Shown: positions 1 through 5,982 of the stretch, one piece after another
Layout: each line of letters begins with the position of its first letter
How positions within the stretch are numbered: position 1 is the first letter of the stretch
Assembly: GCA_002424295.1 (NCBI GenBank)
Contig: DIQY01000103.1
Span: 1-8,121 of the forward strand
DNA length: 8,121 nucleotides
From: Ruminococcaceae bacterium UBA5450
Lineage (GTDB): Bacteria; Bacillota; Clostridia; Oscillospirales; Acutalibacteraceae
Direction of reading: 5' to 3'
Position numbers and translations under genes: made by a program
The notes under the pieces: generated by a model
What the model saw: only the letters and a program-made list of their open reading frames with translations
What the model was told of the DNA's origin: nothing
Database searches by the model: none

Positions 1-1058
1 ATTGGCTCAATCTTTTCCCAGTCTTTTCTGCGGGCTGATAAAAAATCAACGGCATCATCCTGCGGCATACCATTCTTGGAATAAGTTTTGGCCGCTTCTT
101 TTAGAGGAAAGGAAAGGTCATCAACCTCAATAAAATGAATGGGGGAAGTGTTATAACGGTAAGAAATTTTTTTATTAACAGGTTTAACCGCAAAATCCGA
201 GGCCAAAAGAGGAGACGCTTCTTCCCGTACAGGCTCTGGCCGCGTGACGGGTTCTTCTACTTTTGGTGCAGAAGACTCTTTATGCGGCAGCGAAGGAGTA
301 ATCGTGGGCTCTTTTACCGGAGTTGGTTTTTGGTTAGCAGCATCGGAAGTTGTTAAAGGCATTGTTGGTTTATGAAAAACCGGCTTTTCCGCGGCGGCTA
401 AATTGGTGCTTGCAGCTTTTTCTTCGATGGGCTTATACTGCATTTTGGAGCCGCGTTTAGCAGCGGCTTCTTGAATCTCTTTTAAGCTGATTGCGGTGGT
501 AATGGAAAAAATATCTTCCTGCTCAGGGTCCTGTACGACTTTTTCAACTCGCTTGCGGCGCTCCTGATGAAGTTTGCGAAATCTTTCTTCGAGCTCGGGA
601 TCGCGTTCTTTTTTGCGTTCGGGATCGAACAAATAAGAAAAAGTCCCTGTAGCGCCTTTCGGGTTTTCTTCCGGACGGATCGGTTTAAAAGACATGGTCT
701 CTTCATATTCCCGCTGATATTCTTCACGAGATTTTAATTTTAGGCCATAATAAATATCATTTTCACCGGACGTGATTTCATCCTTAGAAATTTTTTTCTT
801 TTTCTTTTTCTGGCTTTGTGTCTCATTTTGCTTTTCCACAGGCGCTTTTGAAGGCGTTGGGGTTAATTCTTGAGAGGATGGGTTTTCGCTTTCCTTTGTA
901 TAAGGATTGCGGGAAATGTTTTCTAAAGGTGCTTTATGAATCGGGCTTTCTGCTTTTGGAGCAGGAATGGCCGATTTTTGGGCGGCTTCTTTTTTAGCCG
1001 CGGTTTCTGCTAAAATTTCATCCAGGGAATAACCTGGGTTTTGTTTCTTTTCGTCCAT
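1..1058 (-). CDS. Unrecognised lysine/proline/glutamate-rich protein, partial (runs off left edge)
   Basis: This frame is open for 352 codons from an ATG at 1058 down to the window edge, with no stop. An AGGGGAT ribosome binding site lies 5 nt before the start. The start is 15 nt after the rlmB stop, so the two genes are almost certainly co-transcribed. I do not recognise the protein. Residues 1-20 carry a short motif (GYSLDEILAE). Residues 21-95 are low-complexity and Pro/Lys/Glu-rich, with six consecutive lysines at 84-89. Residues 96-195 are richer in aromatic and charged residues (NDIYYGLKLKSREEYQ at about 100-115, then an Arg/Glu-rich segment likely to be helical). Residues 200-295 are again Pro/Ala/Glu-rich. 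From about 297 a more ordered stretch begins (ISYRYN, FIEVDDLSFPL). There is no Cys, only one Trp (347), and no signal peptide or membrane segment in the visible part. It looks like a cytoplasmic protein, or a cytoplasmic N-terminal region, with long disordered linkers; any folded domain lies beyond the edge. Confidence 0.85.
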   Translation of the reverse strand, partial: MDEKKQNPGYSLDEILAETAAKKEAAQKSAIPAPKAESPIHKAPLENISRNPYTKESENPSSQELTPTPSKAPVEKQNETQSQKKKKKKISKDEITSGENDIYYGLKLKSREEYQREYEETMSFKPIRPEENPKGATGTFSYLFDPERKKERDPELEERFRKLHQERRKRVEKVVQDPEQEDIFSITTAISLKEIQEAAAKRGSKMQYKPIEEKAASTNLAAAEKPVFHKPTMPLTTSDAANQKPTPVKEPTITPSLPHKESSAPKVEEPVTRPEPVREEASPLLASDFAVKPVNKKISYRYNTSPIHFIEVDDLSFPLKEAAKTYSKNGMPQDDAVDFLSARRKDWEKIEP

Positions 1059-1073
1059 CGTATCCCCTACTTT

Positions 1074-1865
1074 CTACTTGGATTTAAGGCCGGATCGCTG
1101 CCGCGCAATTTCATAACAGATAATTCCACAGGCAACAGATGCGTTTAGGGAGTTGATTTTTCCTTTCATGGGAAGAGAGACAATAAAGTCACACTTTTCC
1201 CGTACCAGTCTTCCAATACCGGACCCTTCACTTCCGATGACAACTGCGCATGGGCCACGGTAATCGAGGGTACACCAGGATTCGCCGTCCATATCAGCTC
1301 CATAGAGCCAGCAACCACGACTTTTTAGTTCTTCCAGAGTGGCAGAAAGATTGTTGACGCGTACAACCGGCACATATTCGATTGCACCGGCACTCGATTT
1401 TCCTACTGCATAAGAGAGACCAACGCTTCTGCGTTTTGGAATAATAACACCGTGGGCTCCTGCACATTCGGCTACCCGCAAAATTGCCCCCAGGTTATGA
1501 GGGTCTTCCAGCTCGTCCGCCACAATCAAAAATGGCGGTTCATTACGGGATTTGGCCAGCGCAAAAACATCGTCGAGTGTAGCGTATGCTTTAGCGGCAG
1601 CAACTGCCACAACGCCCTGATGCGCACATCCCCCACAAAGGAAGGAAAGCTTTTTAGGGTCTGCTTCCTTAATGACGGTGCCACGCTTTTTTGCTTCGGC
1701 AATTAATGCACCAAGACTGCCGCTGTGTTCTCCGCGGACAACAAACAGCGTATCAATTTCGCGGCCGCTGTTGAGCGCTTCTTTTACTGCGTTGCGTCCG
1801 GCAATTATTCCTTCTTTTTTGGAATCATCTTTGTTGTTGATTTCTAGTTTTGCATCCGTTTTCAT
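1074..1865 (-). CDS. rlmB: 23S rRNA (guanosine-2'-O)-methyltransferase RlmB, TrmH/SpoU family
   Basis: A cytosolic SAM-dependent enzyme that, in the family, 2'-O-methylates a guanosine of 23S rRNA (G2251 in E. coli) during 50S maturation. The 263-residue length is close to the usual 245-255, plus a short charged N-terminal tail. Residues 19-90 form the small substrate-binding domain (IIAGRNAVKEAL). Residues 112-260 form the SPOUT trefoil-knot domain with all three motifs: motif 1 DPHNLGAILRVAECAG (121-136, with Asn124 and Arg130), motif 2 VIGSEGSGIG (209-218, with Glu213), and motif 3 LPMKGKINSLNASVA (231-245, with the Asn-x-Ser active-site turn). The start is ATG 1865, with AAAGGAG 5 nt upstream. 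It is the first gene of a leftward unit with the unrecognised protein downstream. A related TrmH-type 2'-O-methyltransferase with another RNA target cannot be fully excluded, but the motif spacing fits RlmB best. Confidence 0.93.
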   Translation of the reverse strand: MKTDAKLEINNKDDSKKEGIIAGRNAVKEALNSGREIDTLFVVRGEHSGSLGALIAEAKKRGTVIKEADPKKLSFLCGGCAHQGVVAVAAAKAYATLDDVFALAKSRNEPPFLIVADELEDPHNLGAILRVAECAGAHGVIIPKRRSVGLSYAVGKSSAGAIEYVPVVRVNNLSATLEELKSRGCWLYGADMDGESWCTLDYRGPCAVVIGSEGSGIGRLVREKCDFIVSLPMKGKINSLNASVACGIICYEIARQRSGLKSK

Positions 1866-1908
1866 GGGCGCTCCTTTACCTTATCTAATAATGTCTAATA
1901 GTTTCTTC

Positions 1909-1917
1909 ATTATAACA
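1909..1917 (-). promoter_or_regulatory. Extended -10 promoter of rlmB
   Basis: On the minus strand TGT-TATAAT forms a perfect -10 hexamer with an extended -10 TG. The position 17 bp upstream reads GTGCAA (1937-1932), a poor -35, so the extended -10 would carry recognition. The predicted start near 1902 gives a leader of about 37 nt. A 7-bp direct repeat (TCTAATA on the plus strand at 1884-1890 and 1894-1900, period 10 bp) lies just downstream of this start. Confidence 0.65.
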
Positions 1918-1921
1918 CAAG

Positions 1922-1951
1922 TTGACAAGCCTTGCACTTTTTTTCTATAAA
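1922..1951 (+). promoter_or_regulatory. Candidate sigma-A promoter reading right, no adjacent gene
   Basis: A perfect TTGACA (1922-1927) is followed after 18 bp by TATAAA (1946-1951). Transcription would start near 1958, about 346 nt before the ogg start codon, so the product would be a very long leader or a separate small RNA. It lies back-to-back with the rlmB promoter and overlaps that promoter's -35 region, so the two may compete for polymerase. Confidence 0.5.
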
Positions 1952-2068
1952 ATTCTCGCTTTCAACCTCTTTCCCCCTCTTTCTTCAAAAAGAACAAAGA
2001 ATCTATGAATTATACAGATTGTATTTGCAGGGGTTTACATAATTTTTAAGGAAAAGCAGGGTGAAACC

Positions 2069-2145
2069 GGTGGAAAACCCTGTTGAAAGTGTTGATAAGT
2101 GGCTCAGATAGGGGAAAAAATTAAAAATTCATTTTGTGGAGATAA
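2069..2145 (+). other. Cluster of degenerate DnaA-box-like nonamers
   Basis: Compared with TGTGGATAA (complement of TTATCCACA): GGTGGAAAA (2069-2077) has two mismatches, TGTTGAAAG (2081-2089) three, TGTTGATAA (2090-2098) one, and TGTGGAGATAA (2135-2145) equals the box with a 2-bp insertion. The second and third abut as a 9-bp direct repeat. An AT-rich run (about 2115-2160) follows. Box clusters next to AT-rich DNA are typical of bacterial origins, but dnaA and dnaN are not here, so a DnaA-titrating or DnaA-regulated site is the more likely reading. There is no perfect consensus box, so the call is tentative. Confidence 0.35.
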
Positions 2146-2166
2146 TTTTTTATGTTAACAACGGTT

Positions 2167-2196
2167 TTGACAAGGGGAATCAACTGTCTGTATTTT
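2167..2196 (+). promoter_or_regulatory. Candidate distal ogg promoter
   Basis: A perfect TTGACA (2167-2172) is followed after 18 bp by TATTTT (2191-2196; four of six match TATAAT). The predicted start near 2203 gives a leader of about 100 nt to ogg. The -35 is strong and the -10 mediocre. Confidence 0.4.
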
Positions 2197-2241
2197 AGTA
2201 TACAAGGAGTAATTTTCTGCAGATTTTTGCCGCAAAGGGCA

Positions 2242-2270
2242 TTCAACTTCCCGTATTTTTATGGTATGAT
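2242..2270 (+). promoter_or_regulatory. Proximal ogg promoter (extended -10)
   Basis: TTCAAC (2242-2247; three of six match) and TATGAT (2265-2270; five of six match) are separated by 17 bp. TGG immediately before the -10 makes it an extended -10. Transcription would start near 2277, about 27 nt before the ogg ATG. The -10 and start point lie inside the inverted repeat 2263-2287. Confidence 0.5.
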
Positions 2271-2287
2271 TTTCTAAGAATCATACC
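2263..2287. repeat. Perfect 9-bp inverted repeat over the ogg -10 and start site; candidate operator
   Basis: The arms GGTATGATT (2263-2271) and AATCATACC (2279-2287) are exact reverse complements around a 7-bp spacer, centred at 2275. The repeat covers the -10 hexamer of the proximal ogg promoter and ends 1 nt before the AAAGGAG ribosome binding site. From the proximal start only the right half would be transcribed, which favours a protein-binding operator. From the upstream promoters it could fold as an RNA hairpin next to the ribosome binding site. Confidence 0.5.
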
Positions 2288-2303
2288 GAAAGGAGAAAAG
2301 CTG

Positions 2304-3137
2304 ATGACAGCTTCTGATCTCGATTTACGGCAGACATTATTTTGTGGGCAATGCTTCCGCTGGGAGGAAAATCCAAACGGCATTTTTTCTGGAATCGCAT
2401 TTGGAAAAAGGTGTGTTGTAAGGCAGGAAGAGAAGAATTTTCTCGCAGAGAATCCAATCTGGCGAACTTATTTTGACTTGGATGCAGATTATGGCCTTTT
2501 ACAAAAAAAGCTCAGCTGCATAAGCCCGGTTTTAAAGGAAGTCGTTCAATATGCACCCGGCATCCGAATTTTGCGGCAGGATTTTTGGGAGGCACTTGCT
2601 TCTTTTATCATTTCTCAAAACAACAATATTCCCAGAATTCGCGGGATTATCGCCCGGCTGTGCGAAAATTTCGGAGAAAAATTTGACGATGGGTATGCGT
2701 TTCCCCAACCACAAAAACTTTTAGGCCTTTTACCGGAGGACCTTTCATGCCTTCGATGCGGATTCCGTGCGCGCTATCTTCTGGATGCTGCACAAAAAGT
2801 CTGTGCCGGAGAGATTGATCCTGTTTCTCTTCAAAAAATGCCGCTGGAAAAGGCAAGGGCTCAGCTGATGACGATTTGCGGCGTTGGGCCAAAGGTGGCA
2901 GACTGCGTTTTGCTTTACGGATTGCACCGTATGGAAGCTTTTCCGATGGATGTCTGGATGAAACGTGCCATGAAGACCCTTTTTCCTGGAATGAGACCGG
3001 AAGATTTTGGGGAAGGCGCGGGGCTTGCCCAGCAGTATATTTTTTATTATTCCCGGCAGCATCCGGAACTGTTTTTGGAGAAAAAATCTTTGGAGTTATC
3101 AGATCCCCAAAAATTTTCTTCCGGAAGAAAACTTTAA
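2304..3137 (+). CDS. ogg: 8-oxoguanine DNA glycosylase/AP lyase, OGG1 type
   Basis: A base-excision repair enzyme that, in the family, excises 8-oxoguanine opposite cytosine and nicks the abasic site by beta-elimination. The 277-residue protein has the OGG N-terminal domain with GQCFRW at 15-20 (GQSFRW in human OGG1). A helical domain follows with SQNNNIPRI at 104-112 (SSNNNIARI in OGG1) and RCGFRARYL at 151-159. The helix-hairpin-helix GPD motif is CGVGPKVADC at 192-201, with catalytic Lys197 and the conserved Asp216 in PMDV. Both catalytic residues are present, so bifunctional activity is expected. ATG 2304 is chosen because AAAGGAG (2289-2295) lies 8 nt upstream. The frame stays open further upstream but has no standard start codon there. 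No clear terminator separates it from fba, 88 nt away, so some read-through is possible. Confidence 0.9.
   Translation: MTASDLDLRQTLFCGQCFRWEENPNGIFSGIAFGKRCVVRQEEKNFLAENPIWRTYFDLDADYGLLQKKLSCISPVLKEVVQYAPGIRILRQDFWEALASFIISQNNNIPRIRGIIARLCENFGEKFDDGYAFPQPQKLLGLLPEDLSCLRCGFRARYLLDAAQKVCAGEIDPVSLQKMPLEKARAQLMTICGVGPKVADCVLLYGLHRMEAFPMDVWMKRAMKTLFPGMRPEDFGEGAGLAQQYIFYYSRQHPELFLEKKSLELSDPQKFSSGRKL
3114..3131. repeat. Perfect 18-bp palindrome at the 3' end of ogg
   Basis: TTTTCTTCCGGAAGAAAA is fully self-complementary with no spacer. It spans codons for the last residues of ogg (about KFSSGRK) and ends 6 nt before the stop. It lies about 45 bp upstream of the fba -10. It could be a DNA site for a dimeric regulator of fba or a weak AT-rich mRNA hairpin; chance remains possible. 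Confidence 0.4.
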
Positions 3138-3176
3138 AAATACGTTCTTTTTGTTTCTTTTTTTATTTAGATGCGT

Positions 3177-3182
3177 TATAAT
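3177..3182 (+). promoter_or_regulatory. -10 element of the fba promoter
   Basis: A perfect TATAAT ends 43 nt before the fba start codon. The position 17 bp upstream (3154-3159) reads TTTCTT, a poor -35 in a T-rich run, so the call rests mainly on the -10 and its position. The predicted start near 3189 gives a leader of about 37 nt with GGAGAGTGAT (3212-3221) as ribosome binding site. Confidence 0.5.
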
Positions 3183-3225
3183 CAAATACAGAAATTTTAA
3201 AACGAAGGATTGGAGAGTGATATCC

Positions 3226-4164
3226 ATGCCATTAGTTAACACAACGGAAATGTTTAAAAAAGCCTATAATGGCGGTTATGCAATCGGCGCGTTTAACGTC
3301 AACAATATGGAGATCATCCAGGGAATTACCGAAGCAGCAGGAGAATTGAAATCCCCTGTGATTCTACAGGTTTCCAAAGGAGCTCGTGCTTATGCGAACC
3401 CTACTTATTTGGTCAAATTGGTAGAGGCGGCTGTCATTGAGCATCCGGAAATCCCGATTGCTCTGCATCTGGATCACGGTCCCTCTTTCGAAATGTGCAA
3501 AGCCTGCGTCGATGACGGATTTACCTCCGTCATGTATGACGGTTCTTCCAAGCCCTATGAAGAGAACGTCGAAGAAGCTATCCGCGTGGTTGAATATGCG
3601 CATAAATATAATGTAACGGTCGAAGCAGAACTTGGTACTTTGGGCGGCGTTGAAGACGAAGTTTCGGTGGAAGCGGATAAGGCAATGTATACCGACCCCG
3701 ACCAGGTACAGGACTTTGTTACCCGTACCGGAGTGGACAGCCTTGCAATTGCCATTGGAACCAGCCATGGCGCTTATAAGTTTAAACCCGGCCAGGATCC
3801 AAAGCTGCGTCTTGATATTCTGAAAGAAGTCAGCGATCGGCTGCCGGGATTCCCAATCGTTTTGCACGGAGCTTCCAGCGTTCCGCAGAAATTCGTCGAA
3901 TTGATCAATCAATATGGCGGAAATATGCCCGGCGCAATCGGAATTCCGGAAAGCGAACTTAGAAAAGCCGCTGCAATGGCAGTTTGCAAGATCAATGTGG
4001 ATTCTGACATCCGCCTTGCAATGACTGCTTGCATTCGGCAGTATTTTGCAGAGCATCCCGATCACTTTGATCCCCGTCAATACCTTGCGCCTGCTCGTGA
4101 AGCGGTTAAGAATATGGTGGCTCATAAGATCACTGATGTAATGGGCTGCGCAGGCAAAGCTTAA
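3226..4164 (+). CDS. fba: Class II fructose-1,6-bisphosphate aldolase
   Basis: A cytosolic, zinc-dependent glycolytic/gluconeogenic enzyme that interconverts fructose 1,6-bisphosphate with glyceraldehyde 3-phosphate and dihydroxyacetone phosphate. The 312-residue TIM barrel is of usual length for the shorter bacterial class II form. Visible motifs are FNVNNME (23-29), HLDHG (81-85) with catalytic Asp83 and zinc ligand His84, AELGTLGG (134-141) with metal-site Glu135, GTSHG (178-182) with zinc ligand His181, LHGAS (213-217) with zinc ligand His214, and the phosphate-binding INVDSDIR (256-263). The start MPLVNTTEMF at 3226 is chosen because GGAGAG lies 8 nt upstream and class II aldolases begin with this sequence. 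The frame extends upstream to an ATG at 3007, but that part lies inside ogg and has no family match. It has its own promoter and terminator, so it is probably monocistronic. A related ketose-bisphosphate aldolase (tagatose type) is possible but less likely. Confidence 0.93.
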   Translation: MPLVNTTEMFKKAYNGGYAIGAFNVNNMEIIQGITEAAGELKSPVILQVSKGARAYANPTYLVKLVEAAVIEHPEIPIALHLDHGPSFEMCKACVDDGFTSVMYDGSSKPYEENVEEAIRVVEYAHKYNVTVEAELGTLGGVEDEVSVEADKAMYTDPDQVQDFVTRTGVDSLAIAIGTSHGAYKFKPGQDPKLRLDILKEVSDRLPGFPIVLHGASSVPQKFVELINQYGGNMPGAIGIPESELRKAAAMAVCKINVDSDIRLAMTACIRQYFAEHPDHFDPRQYLAPAREAVKNMVAHKITDVMGCAGKA

Positions 4165-4194
4165 AGATTCGTTTTTTAATTCAATATTTTTAAA

Positions 4195-4231
4195 TCGTCT
4201 GCATCTTTTTTAAAATGCAGACGGTTTTTTT
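4195..4231 (+). terminator. Rho-independent terminator of fba
   Basis: The 9-bp arms CGTCTGCAT (4196-4204) and ATGCAGACG (4215-4223) are exact complements around a 10-nt loop. They are closed below by a U-G pair and followed by seven T (4225-4231). The hairpin begins about 30 nt after the fba stop. Confidence 0.9.
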
Positions 4232-4280
4232 GTAAAATTTTGAAATGATTTTGTAACTGTCTTTTGTTTTCAACATGAGG

Positions 4281-4286
4281 TATAAT
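4281..4286 (+). promoter_or_regulatory. -10 element of the lipoprotein promoter
   Basis: A perfect TATAAT lies 39 nt before the lipoprotein start codon and about 50 bp after the fba terminator. The -35 at 17 bp spacing (4258-4263, TGTCTT) is poor. The predicted start is near 4292. Confidence 0.5.
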
Positions 4287-4325
4287 GAATTTCAGTTAAC
4301 ATAAACCAAGAGAGAGGCTGTTTTT

Positions 4326-4793
4326 ATGATTCGAGGGAAAAGAGTAGTTGTTTTGCTTTGCTGTGTATTTTTGCTGCTATTGGGCGGATGCGGAGCGAAA
4401 GAAGTAAAATTGGATGTTGCGGCAACGGCGGATAAGTTAGCTTCTGAAGTGGCGTTTAAAGATCAGCTTTCGCCCCTAAATGATAAAGCAGCCTTTAAAC
4501 TCTTTGGGTTGGATGATTCCACGGTCGTGGGCCAGAAAGTTTATGCGGGGACCGGCGCGACCGCAGAGGAAATCGGTGTTTGGGAATGCAAGGATGAGAA
4601 TGCCGCCAAAACGGTGCAGAGCGCCGCAGAACAACGGGTAAAAGATCAGACCCAAGCATTTGCAAACTATGTGCCCGGTGAGCTGACAAAGCTGAAATCA
4701 CCATTTATCAAAACTTATGGGAAATATGTTGTTTATGTTTGCTGCGATGATACGACTCAGGTGCAGAAAGTAATAGACAGTTTCACAAAATAA
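4326..4793 (+). CDS. DUF4358-like small lipoprotein
   Basis: A 155-residue protein exported and lipid-anchored to the outer face of the membrane. Residues 1-22 are a lipoprotein signal: basic start (RGKR), a hydrophobic core rich in Val and Leu, and lipobox LGGC with Cys22 as the lipidated residue. The mature part (about 29-153) matches what I know of DUF4358: a helical start (ATADKLASEV), a Leu/Phe-G-Leu-Asp segment (KLFGLDDSTV, 58-67), a strand (KVYAGTGATAEEIGVWECKD, 71-90), a charged helix (AAKTVQSAAEQRVKDQTQAF), YVPGEL (115-120), and a final strand KYVVYVCCDDT (133-143). That family is common in clostridia and has no established function. A ribosome binding site AGAGAGG lies 8 nt before the ATG. 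With its own promoter and terminator it appears monocistronic. Two adjacent cysteines (139-140) near the end are a minor oddity. Confidence 0.82.
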   Translation: MIRGKRVVVLLCCVFLLLLGGCGAKEVKLDVAATADKLASEVAFKDQLSPLNDKAAFKLFGLDDSTVVGQKVYAGTGATAEEIGVWECKDENAAKTVQSAAEQRVKDQTQAFANYVPGELTKLKSPFIKTYGKYVVYVCCDDTTQVQKVIDSFTK

Positions 4794-4811
4794 AAATGAT
4801 ATAAATCAAAA

Positions 4812-4858
4812 GGCCGCTTTTGCTGCAATAAAAACTGCAGCGGGAGCGGCCCTTTTTT
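4812..4858 (+). terminator. Rho-independent terminator of the lipoprotein gene
   Basis: The 16-nt arms 4812-4827 and 4836-4851 pair along their full length: GGCCGCT with AGCGGCC, three consecutive U-G wobbles, and GCTGCA with TGCAGC. An 8-nt loop and a T tract (4853-4858) complete it. The wobbles form only in plus-strand RNA; the minus strand would have three C-A mismatches, which fixes the orientation. Confidence 0.9.
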
Positions 4859-4882
4859 AAGATTTACTTTGTTTCGATTTCA

Positions 4883-4917
4883 AAAAAGCCTCTGCGAATT
4901 TTTCGCAGAGGCTTTTT
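4883..4917 (-). terminator. Bidirectional terminator between convergent units; main terminator of the GGGtGRT operon
   Basis: The exact 15-bp arms 4883-4897 and 4903-4917 (GCCTCTGCGA core flanked by an A run and a T run) surround a 5-nt loop. Leftward transcripts end in a U tract read from the A run at 4882-4887. Rightward transcripts get a U tract from 4913-4917, so it also backs up the lipoprotein terminator. It lies 27 nt past the GGGtGRT stop codon. Confidence 0.9.
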
Positions 4918-4943
4918 AATAAGTAATAATAAATGATCAGCGA

Positions 4944-5954
4944 TTAGACTTTGAGTGCTTCATAAGCGGCAACCGCACAAGCAACAGTCGCACCAACCAT
5001 TGGATTGTTGCCCATACCGATTAATCCCATCATTTCCACGTGAGCAGGGACGCTGGACGAGCCTGCAAATTGAGCATCACCGTGCATACGGCCCATGGAA
5101 TCGGTTAAGCCATAGGAAGCAGGACCTGCGCCGACGTTATCCGGATGAAGCGTTCTGCCGGTGCCGCCGCCGGAAGCAACTGAGAAATAGTGCTTGCCGT
5201 TTTCAATCGCCCATTTTTTATAGGTGCCGGCAACCAGATGCTGAAAACGAACCGGGTTAGTGGAGTTTCCGGTGATGGAAACATCAACGCCCTCGTGCTT
5301 CATGATCGCTACGCCTTCCAAAACGTCATTGGCGCCATAGCATTTGACTGCAGCGCGGTCACCATCGGAATAAGCATGGGTATCGACGACTTTGAGCTCG
5401 TCATTATAAGGATCGTACTCGGTCTTTACATAGGTAAAGCCGTTGATCCGGGAGATGATGAAAGCAGCGTCTTTTCCAAGACCATTCAAAATAATGCGCA
5501 AAGGCTCTTTGCGGGCACGGTTTGCAGTGCGGGCAATGCCGATAGCGCCTTCGGCTGCAGCAAAGCTCTCGTGTCCTGCAAGAAATGCAAAGCACTGGGT
5601 CTCATCACGCAAAAGACGGGCGCCAAGGTTGCCGTGTCCCAATCCGACTTTCCGGTTTTCGGCAACGGAACCCGGAATGCAGAAGGCCTGCAGACCAACG
5701 CCGATTTTTTCAGCGGCATCGGAAGCAGAAACTGCACCTTCTTTTAAGGCAATCGCGGTGCCAAGAGTATATGCCCACGAAGCGTTTTCAAATGCGATAG
5801 GCTGAATGCCCTTTACAATTTTATCAACATCGATTCCTTTGGAAAGGCAAAGATCTCTGGCTGCTTCGAGACTTTCAATCCCGTATTTTTTCATGCAGAC
5901 CTTGATCTTTTCCATTCTTCTTTCTTTTCCTTCAAATGTTACATCATTGGCCAT
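4944..5954 (-). CDS. GGGtGRT-family protein of unknown function
   Basis: A 336-residue, soluble, glycine-rich protein with no signal peptide or membrane segment. It matches the conserved family named after its GGGtGRT motif, here GGGTGRTLHPDN at 262-273, followed by GAGPASYGL and a glycine/histidine-rich C-terminal part (GRMHGD, HVEMMGLIGMGNNP). Other striking blocks are KIVKGIQPIAFENA (45-58), QAFCIPGSVAENRKVGLGHGNLGA (start 89, end 112; Cys92, His107), FLAGHESFAAAEGAIG (124-139) and VSITGNSTNPVRF (225-237). The density of invariant-looking Gly, His and Asn suggests an enzyme or a nucleotide/cofactor binder, but no reaction is known to me. Start ATG 5954 has AAAGGAGG 10 nt upstream and gives the family's usual N-terminus (VTFEGKERR). 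The frame extends upstream to 6137, but that part overlaps the preceding gene and resembles nothing. It follows the NifU-like gene by 28 nt and ends at a strong terminator. Confidence 0.85.
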   Translation of the reverse strand: MANDVTFEGKERRMEKIKVCMKKYGIESLEAARDLCLSKGIDVDKIVKGIQPIAFENASWAYTLGTAIALKEGAVSASDAAEKIGVGLQAFCIPGSVAENRKVGLGHGNLGARLLRDETQCFAFLAGHESFAAAEGAIGIARTANRARKEPLRIILNGLGKDAAFIISRINGFTYVKTEYDPYNDELKVVDTHAYSDGDRAAVKCYGANDVLEGVAIMKHEGVDVSITGNSTNPVRFQHLVAGTYKKWAIENGKHYFSVASGGGTGRTLHPDNVGAGPASYGLTDSMGRMHGDAQFAGSSSVPAHVEMMGLIGMGNNPMVGATVACAVAAYEALKV

Positions 5955-5982
5955 TTTGCTGTGTCCTCCTTTATCTCTCAGA

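Larger units (their letters stand above)
1866..2303. other. 438-bp divergent intergenic region between rlmB and ogg
   Basis: No credible protein gene lies here. The left end holds the leftward rlmB promoter and leader. The rest holds three candidate rightward promoters (1922-1951, 2167-2196, 2242-2270), a cluster of DnaA-box-like nonamers (2069-2145) beside an AT-rich stretch (about 2115-2160), and a perfect inverted repeat (2263-2287). The region is unusually long and signal-dense for two housekeeping genes, so it may hold an untranslated RNA or a DnaA-binding site. No tRNA or known riboswitch fold was recognised. Confidence 0.7.

Noticed and set aside
2122..2152. AAAAATT/AATTTTT inverted repeat followed by T, as a terminator
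   Set aside because: The stem is A-T only with a long loop; it is too weak to support and is expected by chance in AT-rich DNA.
1958..2160. Possible 6S-type or riboswitch RNA in the rlmB-ogg gap
   Set aside because: Only one 7-bp long-range pairing was found by eye. The long closing stem and central bubble of 6S RNA and the conserved cores of common riboswitches were not seen.
2204..2303. In-frame N-terminal extension of ogg from a CTG at 2217 preceded by AAGGAG (2204-2209)
   Set aside because: CTG starts are rare, the extension is unlike OGG proteins, and the start at 2304 has its own strong ribosome binding site and a normal N-terminus.
3007..3225. Upstream extension of the fba reading frame to an ATG at 3007
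   Set aside because: The extension overlaps ogg in another frame, has no aldolase similarity, and a good ribosome binding site precedes the internal start at 3226.
3364..4125. Open frame of 253 codons on the minus strand opposite fba
   Set aside because: It lies wholly inside a well-supported aldolase gene, lacks a ribosome binding site in context, and its product has no recognisable domain. It is a codon-usage shadow.
5190..5747. Open frame of 185 codons on the plus strand opposite the GGGtGRT gene, and a similar one at 5806-6378 opposite the operon
   Set aside because: Both are antisense to conserved proteins, have no family resemblance, and cross a gene boundary or internal region without promoter support.
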